Positions 22,248 through 33,340 of a stretch of DNA of 64,000 bases are shown one piece after another. A model generated the notes under the pieces. The model had not been told where the DNA came from. It saw only the letters and a program-made list of their open reading frames with translations, and ran no database searches. The stretch spans positions 12,052,601 to 12,116,600 of the forward strand of contig NC_039517.1 in NCBI RefSeq assembly GCF_003672135.1. The letters are read 5' to 3'. A program made the position numbers and the translations under genes. Positions within the stretch are counted from its first letter, which is position 1. Every line of letters begins with the position of its first letter. This DNA is from Ooceraea biroi (taxonomy: Eukaryota > Arthropoda > Insecta > Hymenoptera > Formicidae).

Positions 22248-22861
22248 ATATATATATATTTTTGTTGATGACAAAGGCTCTAGCAGGGTATGTAGGGTGA
22301 ATCGGCCCCAGGCGTAAATTTTGATGACACTTGGCTCAAAGTTAGCTCCCTATATGAGATTTAAGTGCACCAAGTTTCAAACATGGGAATCACTGTTTTT
22401 AGAAGTTATGTTAATAAATGTGATTTCATGATTTTTACGAATATCTCAGTGGTGTTTAGAGATATTTATTTATAAAAACTGGTAGATGCAGGGCCTCAAG
22501 ACCAATAAAGGACTATATATCAACTGGATTTTGGCGTGAAATTCAAATTTTTTAAAAATATTAAAGTTTTGAAAAAGTTTTTTTGACATGTTCCCTTAGA
22601 GCGACAATCATAAGTTTTTTTCTATACAATGCTCTACTACAAACCTACCTATCAAAAAATCAACAGCCATGTATCCGTGGTGCAACAGTATGAAAAAAAC
22701 CATAAACTAACTTTTTCGTTTTTTTGATGTTATTATTCATGAAAATCACATAAAATACATCCGCAGGGTCTATATAGCTTTTATTAGTGTCATATAGTTA
22801 TATGGTTAATTAAAGATCGCGAAGGATTTCAATTTTATTATAAAGTAATTGTAATCACAAC
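22248..22861. other. AT-rich non-coding sequence
   Basis: No open frame of interest and no repeat recognised. Confidence 0.4.
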
Positions 22862-23130
22862 AAAATTACCTTTTTCAAAAAAGGTACAAAAAAGCGCCAA
22901 GCATATGCGCCCGAAGAACGCGTTCAAAGATGACCTCTATAAAACTAATGATATCAATAAATTGCGCCAATTATAAAAATGAGTATTTATGCAAACCAAA
23001 AAATCTATTACATTTATTCTATTTGTTACATCTATTATATTTTTATACCACTAAATATTTTAATACATATAAATATTTCAATACAAATAAGTGTTTTTTC
23101 AAAATACTTGGCGCTGCTAAACCGATTCAG
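22862..23130. repeat. ACTTGGCG-family arm D, left
   Basis: Outer end AAAAAAGCGCCAAGCATATG (cgccaa at 22895-22900); inner end TACTTGGCGCTGCTAAACCG (23105-23124). Its inverted partner is at 42931-43283. The inner end is also shared with element A. Confidence 0.6.
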
Positions 23131-24183
23131 TAATTGTCTTAGTATTTAAATAATCTAAAGATTACAATAATTTCTTTACACTCTAAATTACATAACACAA
23201 TTCGCCGAAATACGTAAAATATATGTTACAAATGTAGTTCTACTTATTCTATACTTAATTCTAATGTCTTACACACACACACGCACACGCACGCATTCAC
23301 GCATGCACGCATTCATAAGACAGAAAGAAAGAGAATAAGGCAATTAACATATTGATTCGGTTTAGATTTTGATACATTATCAGAAATATAGGGAATGAGA
23401 AGAATATTTAAGTATTGCCGCTATGTCGCCGTTCATCGTTCCGCCGCAGCATACGTCACATTCTTGCGTACGGGAGCCCCGTACGAGTGTAATTACAAGT
23501 TTGACCACGAGATATCGCATTATAGCTACGCTTTCTCGCAGTTAGAATCGTTCCATAGAAAGCATATAAGACAGACTCACGCGCTGATTAGTCAATCGTG
23601 GTATAGCTATTAGCCATACTGTTGCTTTTGATTCTTCGGTTACGGTTTTGATTTGGTATTGATTTTGGCATTGATTTAGGTTTTGATTTGGTATTGATTT
23701 TAGTATTGATTTCGGTTTGTTATTCTCTATACGTCATATACTTTTGTGTTGAGATTTTCTCACTCCTCCTGAAGGAAGAGATTAGGAGGAGCTTACCAGT
23801 TCCTAAGATTCGTTCTCGCTCTCACGCTGGAATTGCCTCTCTTTTCGTTAAGAAAGAGATCGTTTTTTGAGTTATTCGCACTTTTACACTGTATTTATTA
23901 CGATATTTAGATTTACAATGCCGAGTGAAAAGTGTGCCCTATGCACCCAATGGTTCTTGAACCGGCCTTTTGTGTGCGTGCGTGCACACTATTCTACTTT
24001 TAGTATAAATACATATATGTACATATATATGTATATAATAGCGAGTTAAGCGTATCGAATAAAAATTATATTCTTAAGTAATATGTAATATTAATGTATA
24101 TGTATATGTAATATTAATGTATATATGTAATATTAATAAGTAATATGTAATATTAATATGTTTTATATGAATTTTATTTTTTT
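23131..24183. other. Non-coding with microsatellites
   Basis: (AC)n/(GCAC)n run at about 23270-23310; a TTGATTTGGTA minisatellite at 23640-23720; TAATATTAATGTATA repeats at 24080-24165. A short frame at 23395-23613 has no recognisable motif. Confidence 0.45.
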
Positions 24184-24470
24184 ATTCATGTGTCCCTTAC
24201 TAAATATGTTTTTCTAATGAAACATTGACGATTTTAATTAGCAAAATAATAATTTAAGGCATGCTTCAGGGTCCACTGCGGGAGGGTTAGTTCCCCTGGA
24301 GTTTGTTTATATTTTTTTCCGACGGGGATGCAAATGGAGGGTGCTTCGCTGAAGGCCAATTTAATAATATATTCATATACATATTCATGTGTCATCGCTT
24401 ACTAAATGTTTTTCTAATAAAACATAGATGATTTTGACTTGCAACAATTTAAGGTGTGCTTCTTGCGAGA
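24184..24470 (+). repeat. Direct repeat pair about 200 bp apart
   Basis: The block from attcatgtgtc through TTACTAAAT, GTTTTTCTAATRAAACAT to AATTTAAGG occurs at 24184-24270 and again at 24385-24460. Confidence 0.65.
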
Positions 24471-24644
24471 AACGATTCATATATAGTTATAATAATATGC
24501 AGAAAATCCTTAATGCATTGTTATTCAAAACAAACATAACTTAAAAAAGTTCGGGTAAAAGAACTTGTAAGGAATTGTTCACGGAAACTTTGGAGTTTTT
24601 AAATAAATCGAAGAGGAACGTTGGAAAAGGGAAATTCTTATTAT

Positions 24645-25015
24645 ACAGGGTGCCTCAATGACCCCGTGCCACCCGTTAATGACGTATTGTAGTTTGGACT
24701 TAGCTGAAAAGTCCAATATCATTTTGCGATTTTCGCAATATTAACGGAGTTATATGAATATAAATGAATGAGAGGGCGATTCGTGCAGCAAGATAAGTCG
24801 GTAGGAGGGTCACGCGCTCTTTGACAAACCGCGAGCTCTTTATCAGTATTTGTTATTGTTAGTATCTAACAATAAGATACACACCCTTTCTCACCGCGCA
24901 CCGCCCGCCCAGCTTGCGGTCTATCAAAGAGCGCGCGGCCCTCCTCTACCGACCTATCTCGCCGCACGAACCGCCCTTTTTCATAAATATTTATTAATTA
25001 ATAACTTAATATATA
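24645..25015. mobile_element. Short Tc1-like palindrome relic
   Basis: Starts CAGGGTGCCTCAATGACCCC at 24646, the same terminus as 47032. The GCGCGGCCCTCCT region is mirrored around 24860. The right terminal repeat is missing, so the element is truncated. Confidence 0.55.
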
Positions 25016-25166
25016 GAAGACTCCCAAATAGATGAAACACGCAAAAATTGTTTCATCTTTCACTTGTTTTCGCTATGTAAACTCATAAGCTTCTCGCGTT
25101 TTCGAGCGACCACAGCGACTGTGTTTCATTGTCAGAACGTATTCTATTGTGCTTTCGTGTATCAAA

Positions 25167-28100
25167 ATGGATAACAGTAGTGTGAAGACAATTACGATAT
25201 TTGATAGATGTGCTTATAAAAACTGTAATAATGTCAAATCAGAGAACTGTAAACTGTTTCGCTTTCCACAGAAGACTGATAAAAGATTTGACATTTGGAT
25301 AAGAAACTGTGGTAAGTAAAAATACAAAATTCATGAAAGTACCAAAAATATTTGACGATAATAAATTTAGATAAAGGATAAGATTAAATTTTGTGAAATA
25401 CAGAAATGCTAGTTAAAAATTTCAATTAATTTTCTTTAATGATTTAAATTTTTTAAAGTACACTATAATAAAGTAACAAGCATAATGTTGTTCAAAAATG
25501 TTGCCGTTTTTATTTAGAAGTTTTGTTAGTACTGATTTAGAGTCCATAACATATAATTACGTTATAGTAATTTTTAAATTCCATTTTAAATGTAGCCTTT
25601 ATAAAAAATATTAAAAATTATTTGTTTCGGACAATATTCATTTGTATTAACATTTGTTTTGCAAGATCTTTTTCTTCTTTTGTATATTGTAATGTTCTCT
25701 TGTATAGTTGAAGTTGTATCATGATTCTCGCTAGTGGTTTTAGACATTTCTTTCCATGCAAAAATTCATTCACACTGTGTTTGCAAACGTTCCTTTTTTG
25801 AGCTTCATTATTGCGACGTAATTATTACTTGTTATTTAATTAGAAATAAAATTCATTTACGCAATGTGATTGGAAATGCGTGATATTTTTCTAGTGTATG
25901 AACTATAGATTTATTTTTAAACAGGTAATGAAAAGTTACTTGAGTGGTCCCCAGCATCAATTCAGAAAGCAGGATTATGTGCAGATCACTTTAATAAAGA
26001 AGATTTTATAAGCCGTAAGAAGTTGCATATTAGAAGAAATCCCATACCATGGATGTCAAAGGATACTAGGATTTCTTTTGTCGAAGATAATGATCAAAAT
26101 ATTATAGAACAAGAATCTAGAACCAGATCTGTTGAAGAAATTGTTCAAGAAAATGTCGTTCACCATGATTCAGATCGAGATTACACTCCGATGGAAGTCG
26201 ATACTCATATTGATTTTCAAGTAAATAATGCGGAGACCATCAAGAACAACACAAATGAAGAAGTCGCTACAGTAACAAGGACAACACCAAAGAAGTGTTA
26301 TCCTTCTGGAAAAGAACTTTTCAGTAATTTCGGAGATGACTTGGCAGACGATAATGAATGGCTCAATAATGAAACTCTATTTCCACTATTTCTGGATAAC
26401 TACTCTCAGGGAGAAGTAGAAACTAAAACAAAGAAACTAAAAATGCGAAAAGAAAAACCGCGAAAGAAGTCTGTCCCCCCAAAAATGTATAATGAAGATG
26501 AATTGTTCGAAATCGAAAAATTAAAGAAAGAAAATTTGAGATTGGAAAAACTTCTTATGCAAAGGAAGAGAACAAAAAAAAATATTATTGCTATGTTGAA
26601 ACGTCGCAATAATGAAGCTCAAAAAAACAGGAACGTTTGCAAACATAATGTGAATGAATTTTTGGATGGAAAGAAGTTTCTAAAACCATTAGCGAGAACT
26701 ATGATACAACTTCAACTACACAAGGGAACATTAAAATATACAAAAGAAGAAAAAGATCTTGCAAAACAAATGTTTTTTTATTCCGCAAGTGGATATTCAC
26801 GGATGAGAAAGGCTGGATTAAATCTCCCATCAGAATCTTGTGTCCGAAATTGGATTTCTGAAACAGAAATTCGACCAGGATTCTGCGAGGAAATATTTTC
26901 TAAAATTCGAGAAAAATTGTTTAAACTACCATCTTCTCAGACAGTTTGTTGTTTAAAATTTTATGAGATGTCGATAAAACAATTTGAAGAATATAGCCAA
27001 AAATATGATATCATTGAAGAATTAATAGTTCTTGGACCCCTGGGACGAAGCAATGAACCAGCGGTAAACGTTTTACTATTTTGTCTTGATAGTATTAATG
27101 CAGAAAATCCTTGACGGCAAATAGTAGCATACTTTTTGACCGGAAAAAAGTCTACGCATAAGGAGATCGTTCAACTCACCGAGATATGCTTGGAAAAACT
27201 TAAAAATGTTGGGGCAAATGTAACATTGATTACATGTGACCAAGGTGGACCAAACAGAAAAGCTTTCAGTAATTGGAACATTTCACCACATACACCGTTT
27301 TTTTCATTTAACAATGAAACCTACTTTACTTCCTTTGATTGGCCTCATCTTATCAAGTGATTAATTAGCCAGTTGAGATCGCATAAGTATATTTATGTGA
27401 ATGATGAAATAATTATGTCTTTTCACGATTTATTTGCAACGTGGCAATTTGACAAAAAGTTAAGTACTTCAAATTTATTGGGTTACATTACCTACGCGCA
27501 CTTTTATCCAAACAATTTTGAAGCTATGAATGTCAAAAGAGCTTTTCAAATGTTAAGTGCAAGATTCGCTGCATCAATATTGATAGCAGTAATGTTTTGA
27601 AAAGTACTTCATGGAAAGCATCTGCGGATTTTGTTTACAAAATGAATAAAGTAATAGTTATGAATGTATACTATTTAAATGATTGGAAAGGAGAAAAGGG
27701 ACCGTTATCAGATGTTAATACAATGGCTGAAGAGTTATTAATGTCTTTTATTGAATGGTGTTCGAAGTGAAGTACTTCCCCCAACAAGATGTCAAGGCCT
27801 CCGTGCTTTGATGGAATGATTACGACTGTACAAGCAATTTTATCAACATATCATTCCATCAAACCACACTATGCAGAATTCAAGCTCGCCACTGCACTGT
27901 GTAACCAGGATTCTGTAGAGCATACATTTGGAAAAGTTAGAGGACGCGGAGGATTCAACCGTAATCCCACTGCGAGAATGATATGGTTAACATTGCGTCA
28001 TATTTTATCAAGTGGAAATATTTACGGAAGTGATAGAGGCAACGTAACTTGTCTAGAAACGTCTTCATTAATGGATGGTACGTCGGTAATCCGTGGTGAA

Positions 28101-28801
28101 ACTAGCAATGTTCCCTCAGAAAAAGAACTCACTTTTCCAATTGAAATGGATAATGGCGACTGTAACGATAATCTCATTGCGACAGTTTTTGAAGAAATTA
28201 CTAGATATTCAGATCATAATTATTCCGACAATCTAGAACTGACCGACAAGAACAACTTTAATTCACCAGAGACATATGAAAAAAATTCAATTGCATATTT
28301 CGCAGGATACATTGCTCGCTACTGTTACGAAAATACAAAATGCGACAGCTGCCGTGAAACAACTTTGAAAACACCGATGGAAGGATCAACCGAGAATGAA
28401 ATCTATATTCAACTACGTGAATATGAACACGAAGGCGAAGATGAACCTGACGTTAAATGGCTATCAAGGCCAACGGATGCATTTTTCAATATTATCGCTC
28501 TTCAACTTGAAACAATGAACTCATGCTACAAAAAATATTAGCATTTTAAAGATGTAAAGAAAAAGCTTCTTGAGATTTGTGTAAAGTACGTCCAGCATGC
28601 AGACGAACATTGGTTTGGCCAGAGCAATGAGTGTTATCCACACCGAATCCAAATGTTGGACTTTATGTTAAGAGTCAAGATATATGCAATTACAAAAAAT
28701 AATAACAATAGTGGAAGAGAAAAAAGAAATACAATAGCATCAGGAAGATTAAAAGAAATAAAGACAAAATGCCAAAAACTAAGGAATATAAAACATATGT
28801 A
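25167..28801 (+). pseudogene. P-type THAP transposase gene (THAP9-like), decayed
   Basis: Exon 1 (25167-25311) starts MDNSSVKTITIFDRCAYKNC and holds the first half of a THAP C2CH zinc finger with LFRFPQKTDKR. After a 613-bp intron, exon 2 (25925 on) has LCADHFNKEDF, completing the finger. Then come a Lys/Glu-rich coiled-coil-like stretch (about 26470-26640) and the P-type core: EMSIKQFEEY, where the Asp expected before EMS is Tyr; ITCDQGGPN (second Asp); SFDWPHLIK; and NQDSVEHTFGKVRGRGGFN (catalytic Glu region). The tail has HWFGQSNECYPHR, ending at 28801. In-frame stops lie at 27112, 27358, 27598 and 28539, with a shift near 27780. Transposases of this class cut DNA in the nucleus with a GTP-dependent core. 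Full length but dead. Confidence 0.85.
25312..25924 (+). other. Intron of the THAP transposase, with an inverted partial copy of its own exon
   Basis: GTAAGT donor and CAG acceptor. 25650-25818 is complementary to exon sequence 26604-26785 at roughly 90 percent by eye, for example TTTGTTTTGCAAGATCTTTT and GAGCTTCATTATTGCGACG. Confidence 0.85.
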
Positions 28802-29377
28802 AAATCGTCTATATTCGCCTGTGTACACACACACACTTTTTTGTGTCTCGGATATATATAATATTTCTAACAGTAAAGTGAAAAAAATATTTAAAATAAG
28901 TTCTATTGCTATAACTATCCTTTTCTATAATGTTTCTATGTTTCCTTTTTAATTCTATATTTAATATATATACTAATTTTTTCATGCAATATTAAGAATA
29001 GCATACAATTTACATTTATATTTGTCATCTTCCTAAGAGCAAAACTTCGTGCAATTACGCTGATATGCGACTATTTTGCAACAGAGAAACTATATCTACA
29101 TTTTCTGAATTTTCATCATGAGTAATGACAGAATTCACATTTAATTTTGATTATTCTCATTTAATTTTAAAAGATATAGGATGTTTTTGATATTTTTTTG
29201 TTTAATAATATGTATGTCCATTAAGTAAGTTTTGATTACCCAGCAAACTATATGTGCTTTAATATATTTATGTTTCTACCAAAGAACATATGAGTCCATT
29301 TATTCGTTATACCACTTCATTAAGTTATTAGCAAAAATGTTTAATATATCCAAGATAACAGAGAGAGTTCAAAAAGA
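28802..29377. other. AT-rich non-coding sequence
   Basis: Follows the P-type gene; no terminal repeat of that element could be identified here. Confidence 0.4.
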
Positions 29378-29477
29378 ATTCACTTGTATGTCACCAATTC
29401 TGAATTCATTTTCAAATGCAAGAAGAATTATTCTTGCATTTGAAAATGAATTCAGAATTGGTGACATACAAGTGAAT
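29378..29477. repeat. Perfect 47-bp hairpin
   Basis: Arms 29378-29424 and 29431-29477 are exact complements (ATTCACTTGTATGTCACCAA at the outer end) with the 6-base loop GAATTA. Confidence 0.95.
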
Positions 29478-29639
29478 TATTTTAGAATTCTACTAGAAAA
29501 GGTCCTAATACACATACGTCCGATATCCGATTGCGACATACGACGTATTAATTGCAGAATAGGCCTAAAAGCGTTTTTGTAACACCTAACGTTGCGTTCA
29601 ATACCGACTACATTATTTATAGCTATATATGTAACTTTG
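29478..29639. other. Spacer with target duplication at its end
   Basis: No gene. TAACTTTG at 29632-29639 is the left copy of the duplication flanking the next element. Confidence 0.6.
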
Positions 29640-30285
29640 GGTAAAAGTTCAGAAAAGGGGACCACCCTCCAATGACCTTGACCTTGACATATGTTGTCAA
29701 GGTCACCCTCCTGAGTGACCTTCAAGAGGTTTCAGCCGTCGCTCGTTGTTCGTTAAAAAGTTATTAACAAAATAAGTTTAGTGGTTTTGTATGGATTTCC
29801 GACTTTTTATACGAAGTAAGGACTTGAATTTGACATATATTACAAAGATCACTCCCGAGAATAGTTAAAGTTATAGAATAGTTAAAGAAACTATTCTATA
29901 TATTAACGATTCACTGCTTTAAATGACTTTCCTTTCTTCGTTCATATACATATTCGTCGTTTATATCTTTCAATATTCAAAATAACTACTATATTTTCGA
30001 AATTTCTTTGGTTAATAATTTTTTCATAAACAACGATCGACGACTAAAACCTAGTGTGGGTTATTCGGGAAGGTGACCTTTGTAATATATGTCAATATCA
30101 TATTCTTGCTTCACGTGGACAGCTAAAAATTCTTGCGAAATCATTAAACTTTTTTTGTTTATAACTTTTTAACGAACAACGAGCGACGGCTAAAACCTCT
30201 TGAAGGTCACTCAGGAGGGTGACCTTGACAACATATGTCAAGGTCAAGGTCATTGGAGGATGGTCCCCTTTTCTGAACTTTTACC
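29640..30285. mobile_element. Foldback MITE with exact 8-bp duplication (copy 2)
   Basis: Ends GGTAAAAGTTCAGAAAAGGG and complement; flanked by TAACTTTG at 29632-29639 and 30286-30293. Arms share the CCTTGACATATGTTGTCAAG block with 17522-18856. Non-coding, 646 bp. Confidence 0.9.
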
Positions 30286-30518
30286 TAACTTTGCATTTCA
30301 GTTATGATACTTAACGTAACGTGTCAAAGGAAAACTTGTGGTCCTGACATTACCAGTGCGTGGCTTTATACATCGCGCGCGCGAGCGCGCGTGTGTGTAT
30401 GCGTGCGTGCGTGCGTGTTGCGATAGGAAAAATCGGAAGGAACAGGTAAGAATTAAAAAATTTAATTTATGTTTTATAATTTATATATTTTAAAAATTTT
30501 ACATATAATATTATTTAA
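30286..30518. other. Spacer with CG/GTGC microsatellite
   Basis: (CG)n and (GTGC)n run at about 30372-30418. No gene. Confidence 0.6.
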
Positions 30519-31390
30519 TTATCGTGTTTTCCACGCGTCTTTCGTACGGAAAATTGAGTCCTTGCTGGGAATACCTGCTAGCACGCAATCACCCACGTCC
30601 TCTCCCGCGTCGTTCCAATCCTAAAAAAATAATATAAAAAAATAGTTTAATAGTGTCCAGATATTACACATTTAATAGACTATAATATGATAAACATTAT
30701 ATAGAAATATTTATTACTAATTTGCTGCTGCTATGCCTCTTGGGCTGAGAACGCAGATTGAGGCTGCTCTGCCATTGCTTCAGCAGCTCTTTATTTTGCA
30801 GCAACAGCGATTGTTGCTGTCGCTGCTGTTGCTTTCATATTGTTGCTGTATTTCTTGCAACTTCTGCCCTAAGGAAGTGACATCATCTTCCTCCAAAAGC
30901 ATCCGCTCTGTCGCATTCGAAAGATTTTCATCTTCTGAAAAAAAGATAATAAAATATTGTATATAATATAGTAGACTATATTGAAATGCGTGGTATAAAA
31001 ATTGTGTCACTAAAGCTTATCGGTGACCATAGAACCGTATTTAAAAAAAGAAGGAATAATTCGTGAGATGTGATAAATAAAAGTTATACATAAAACGTTA
31101 AAACCTGTCAGAAAATAGCTAACAATTATACTAAAAATATTTACTATGTTTTAATAAAATTTATACGTAAAATATGTATTCAAAATAAACATTATTAAGT
31201 AATACATTTTTATTGTACATATCACATTTATGTTATATAATTTCAGGATATAATGAAAAGTATAATGTAAATGGAGTGCTTTTTATAATGCTGGTCCCCA
31301 TAGCATGATTAAATATCGGGTGCTCGTTATCAATTATGTGCACGGAAAGTAATATGTAAAATATAAAACTTCTTTAAACTTACGGGACAT
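30519..31390 (-). pseudogene. Small three-exon gene of unknown function, one frameshift
   Basis: Minus strand. Exon 1 is only ATGTCCC (31384-31390) followed by a GTAAGT donor. Exon 2 (30718-30934) follows TTTTTTCAG and reads DENLSNATERMLLEEDDVTS, then GQKLQEIQQQ. A one-base shift leads to a Gln-rich frame ending SLNLRSQPKRHSSSKL at a GTAATA donor. Exon 3 (30519-30620) follows TTTTTTTAG and reads DWNDAGEDVGDCVLAGIPSK to a stop. Junction phases agree. Predicted protein is about 110 residues, acidic then Gln-rich. I do not recognise the family. The shift lies in a CAG-rich tract and could be a slippage or sequencing artefact. Confidence 0.45.
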
Positions 31391-32362
31391 TTTGTTGTCT
31401 TCTAAATAAATGTCTTCTCGACATATGTCTTTTCACGTGTTCTCGATACGTATTGCTTATGAAGAGAAAAGTATTAGGAGAAAAGTAGCATAAATGCTAC
31501 CACCTTATAGAGAACACACGCTTGGACACTTATTTTTTAATTTTAAGCATCGATACAGTCCATCATCGTATTAACGACGTGACGACTTATCGACTTCATT
31601 CGAAAATGCGACTTGCTTTATCTTAAGAACGTAGTTACTGCATTGACCACTACCACGGTATGGCGCTGAAATCAGTGAGAAATGCTGGTCTCGCCTTAAG
31701 GGGAAGCTGGAGTCGTCTGTATTACCGATAATCTGGGGAAATTTTGAGGAATTACAGTTTCGAAAATTCTCTTTATTGCTTGTGCAGAATAAAAAATTCT
31801 TTTCCACAAATGAAGTATAGATAGAAAGAAAGTCCGCTCAACAGGACTTTATATTCAAAATGGAAAAAAGTTAAAAAATTGCAATTTACTTATTGGCTTG
31901 TTGACGCACCTCGTAAATTAATTTGTCTAATACGAAAGTTATGGACTTTGTACGCACAAAATCGCTGTTGAGCGGTGTTTGGACACAATGAAGGAATACG
32001 AGGATGCTTTTAGAAGTAAATTTAGAAGTGTAAATAAAAAGAATTATCGAAACTGTAATTTTGTGATAATTTTTCCTGTCCATCGTGTCCAAGAGCACAA
32101 GATTAGTTGTACGATTTTCCGAGGGATGGAGCTGCAATATGTCCGTGCCTAGATATCAGAGGTGCAAACTGGTATCCTCTTTCCATTTGGTCCGCCATCT
32201 TGAAGCACATGACAATTCGCATCGTTTGGAGCATCAAGTGGACCGCACCCTATTCCATGTCGTATCTTCTTTCTCTTGATTGGACGCACTCTCTCTAATC
32301 GTTCGCTCATTGCAGTGTATAGCTGTTTCATATACCCGTATTTCGTTACATGTCACCCTTCC
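31391..32362. other. Non-coding flank of the small gene
   Basis: Probably promoter and 5' flank on its right side. I see no further gene; short frames at 32085-32298 have no motif. Confidence 0.35.
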
Positions 32363-32363
32363 T

Positions 32364-32440
<77 letters not shown>
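32363..32440. repeat. (CT)n(CA)n microsatellite
   Basis: About eight CT followed by over thirty CA dinucleotides. Open frames on either strand here are artefacts of the repeat. A (TA)n run follows at about 32564-32580. Confidence 0.98.
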
Positions 32441-32443
<3 letters not shown>

Positions 32444-33340
32444 CTTTTTTCCATTTTGAAGTTTCTACATGTAGTATATATGTAAGAAGCTACAAGGCTG
32501 CGGAATGTAATTTTTTTTTGTTTTATAATTATAAATTGTATCAAAGTTATATTTTATCTTCTTATATATATATATATATAATCCTTATAACCGATATCTC
32601 CCTGATAAAACATTGCAAAATAAAATGTAGGAATATTTTGAGTTATTTTTGTACATTTTTTCTAAACATTCTTTTGCCAATAGTGTATTTAACATTTGCC
32701 CGCAGAAGTTGCTATAATACCGAGCTAATTATAATAACTATACTTTACAAGTAGATTGTGATTACACAAATACATTCTGCAATCAAAACTTACTTGTTGT
32801 GCAGTAGAGTTAGAATTAGCTTATATTATATCATACTTGTGCAAGCAAATGTTTTAAATTAAACTATTGACAAAAGAATGTTTACAACAAATGTACAAAA
32901 CATAACTGAAAATATTCCTACATATCAAATTTTATTTTACAATGTTATATCAGGAAGATATCGATTATAAGGATAATAGAAATAAAAGCATATAAAGTGT
33001 TTCTGCTCAACAATATTACAACAGGAACAAAAGAAACAACAATAATGAGCAAAGCTGGATGTCGTTGCTTAATCCTTATTTATTAGAGTCCAAATATATA
33101 TAAACGTTTCAGTCCCTATGTTGGACCATCTTCAGTATAACAAACGCAATCAATGCCAAGGTTGAAGTGATATATCAATGATTATAATTCTGTCAAATAA
33201 AGTTATTCCGTTATAAAACAAATATAAATTGCAAAAATATAAGTAATTACTTACAGATGCCAGTCAAATTACAATCGTAGTCAACTCATTGGAACAAATA
33301 AAAATATGAAGAATAAAAAACATCTTTTATTTATTATATT
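32441..33340. other. AT-rich non-coding sequence
   Basis: No gene. An imperfect stem with ACGTTTCAGTCCCTATGTTG and ACCATCTTCAGTATAAC is near 33100-33140. Confidence 0.35.

Noticed and set aside
23395..23613. 72-codon frame of moderate GC content
   Set aside because: No motif, splice site or partner; cannot be told from chance.
29232..29582. 116-codon frame spanning the hairpin
   Set aside because: The perfect inverted repeat lies within it, so the two halves are mutually complementary; no protein homology recognised.
30370..30420. Possible CRISPR-like or regulatory repeat
   Set aside because: Simple CG/GTGC microsatellite; no spacers, and this is eukaryotic DNA. No CRISPR array exists in the window.
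32350..32450. Open frames of His-Thr or Cys-Val repeats on both strands
   Set aside because: They are translations of the (CA)n microsatellite and carry no information.
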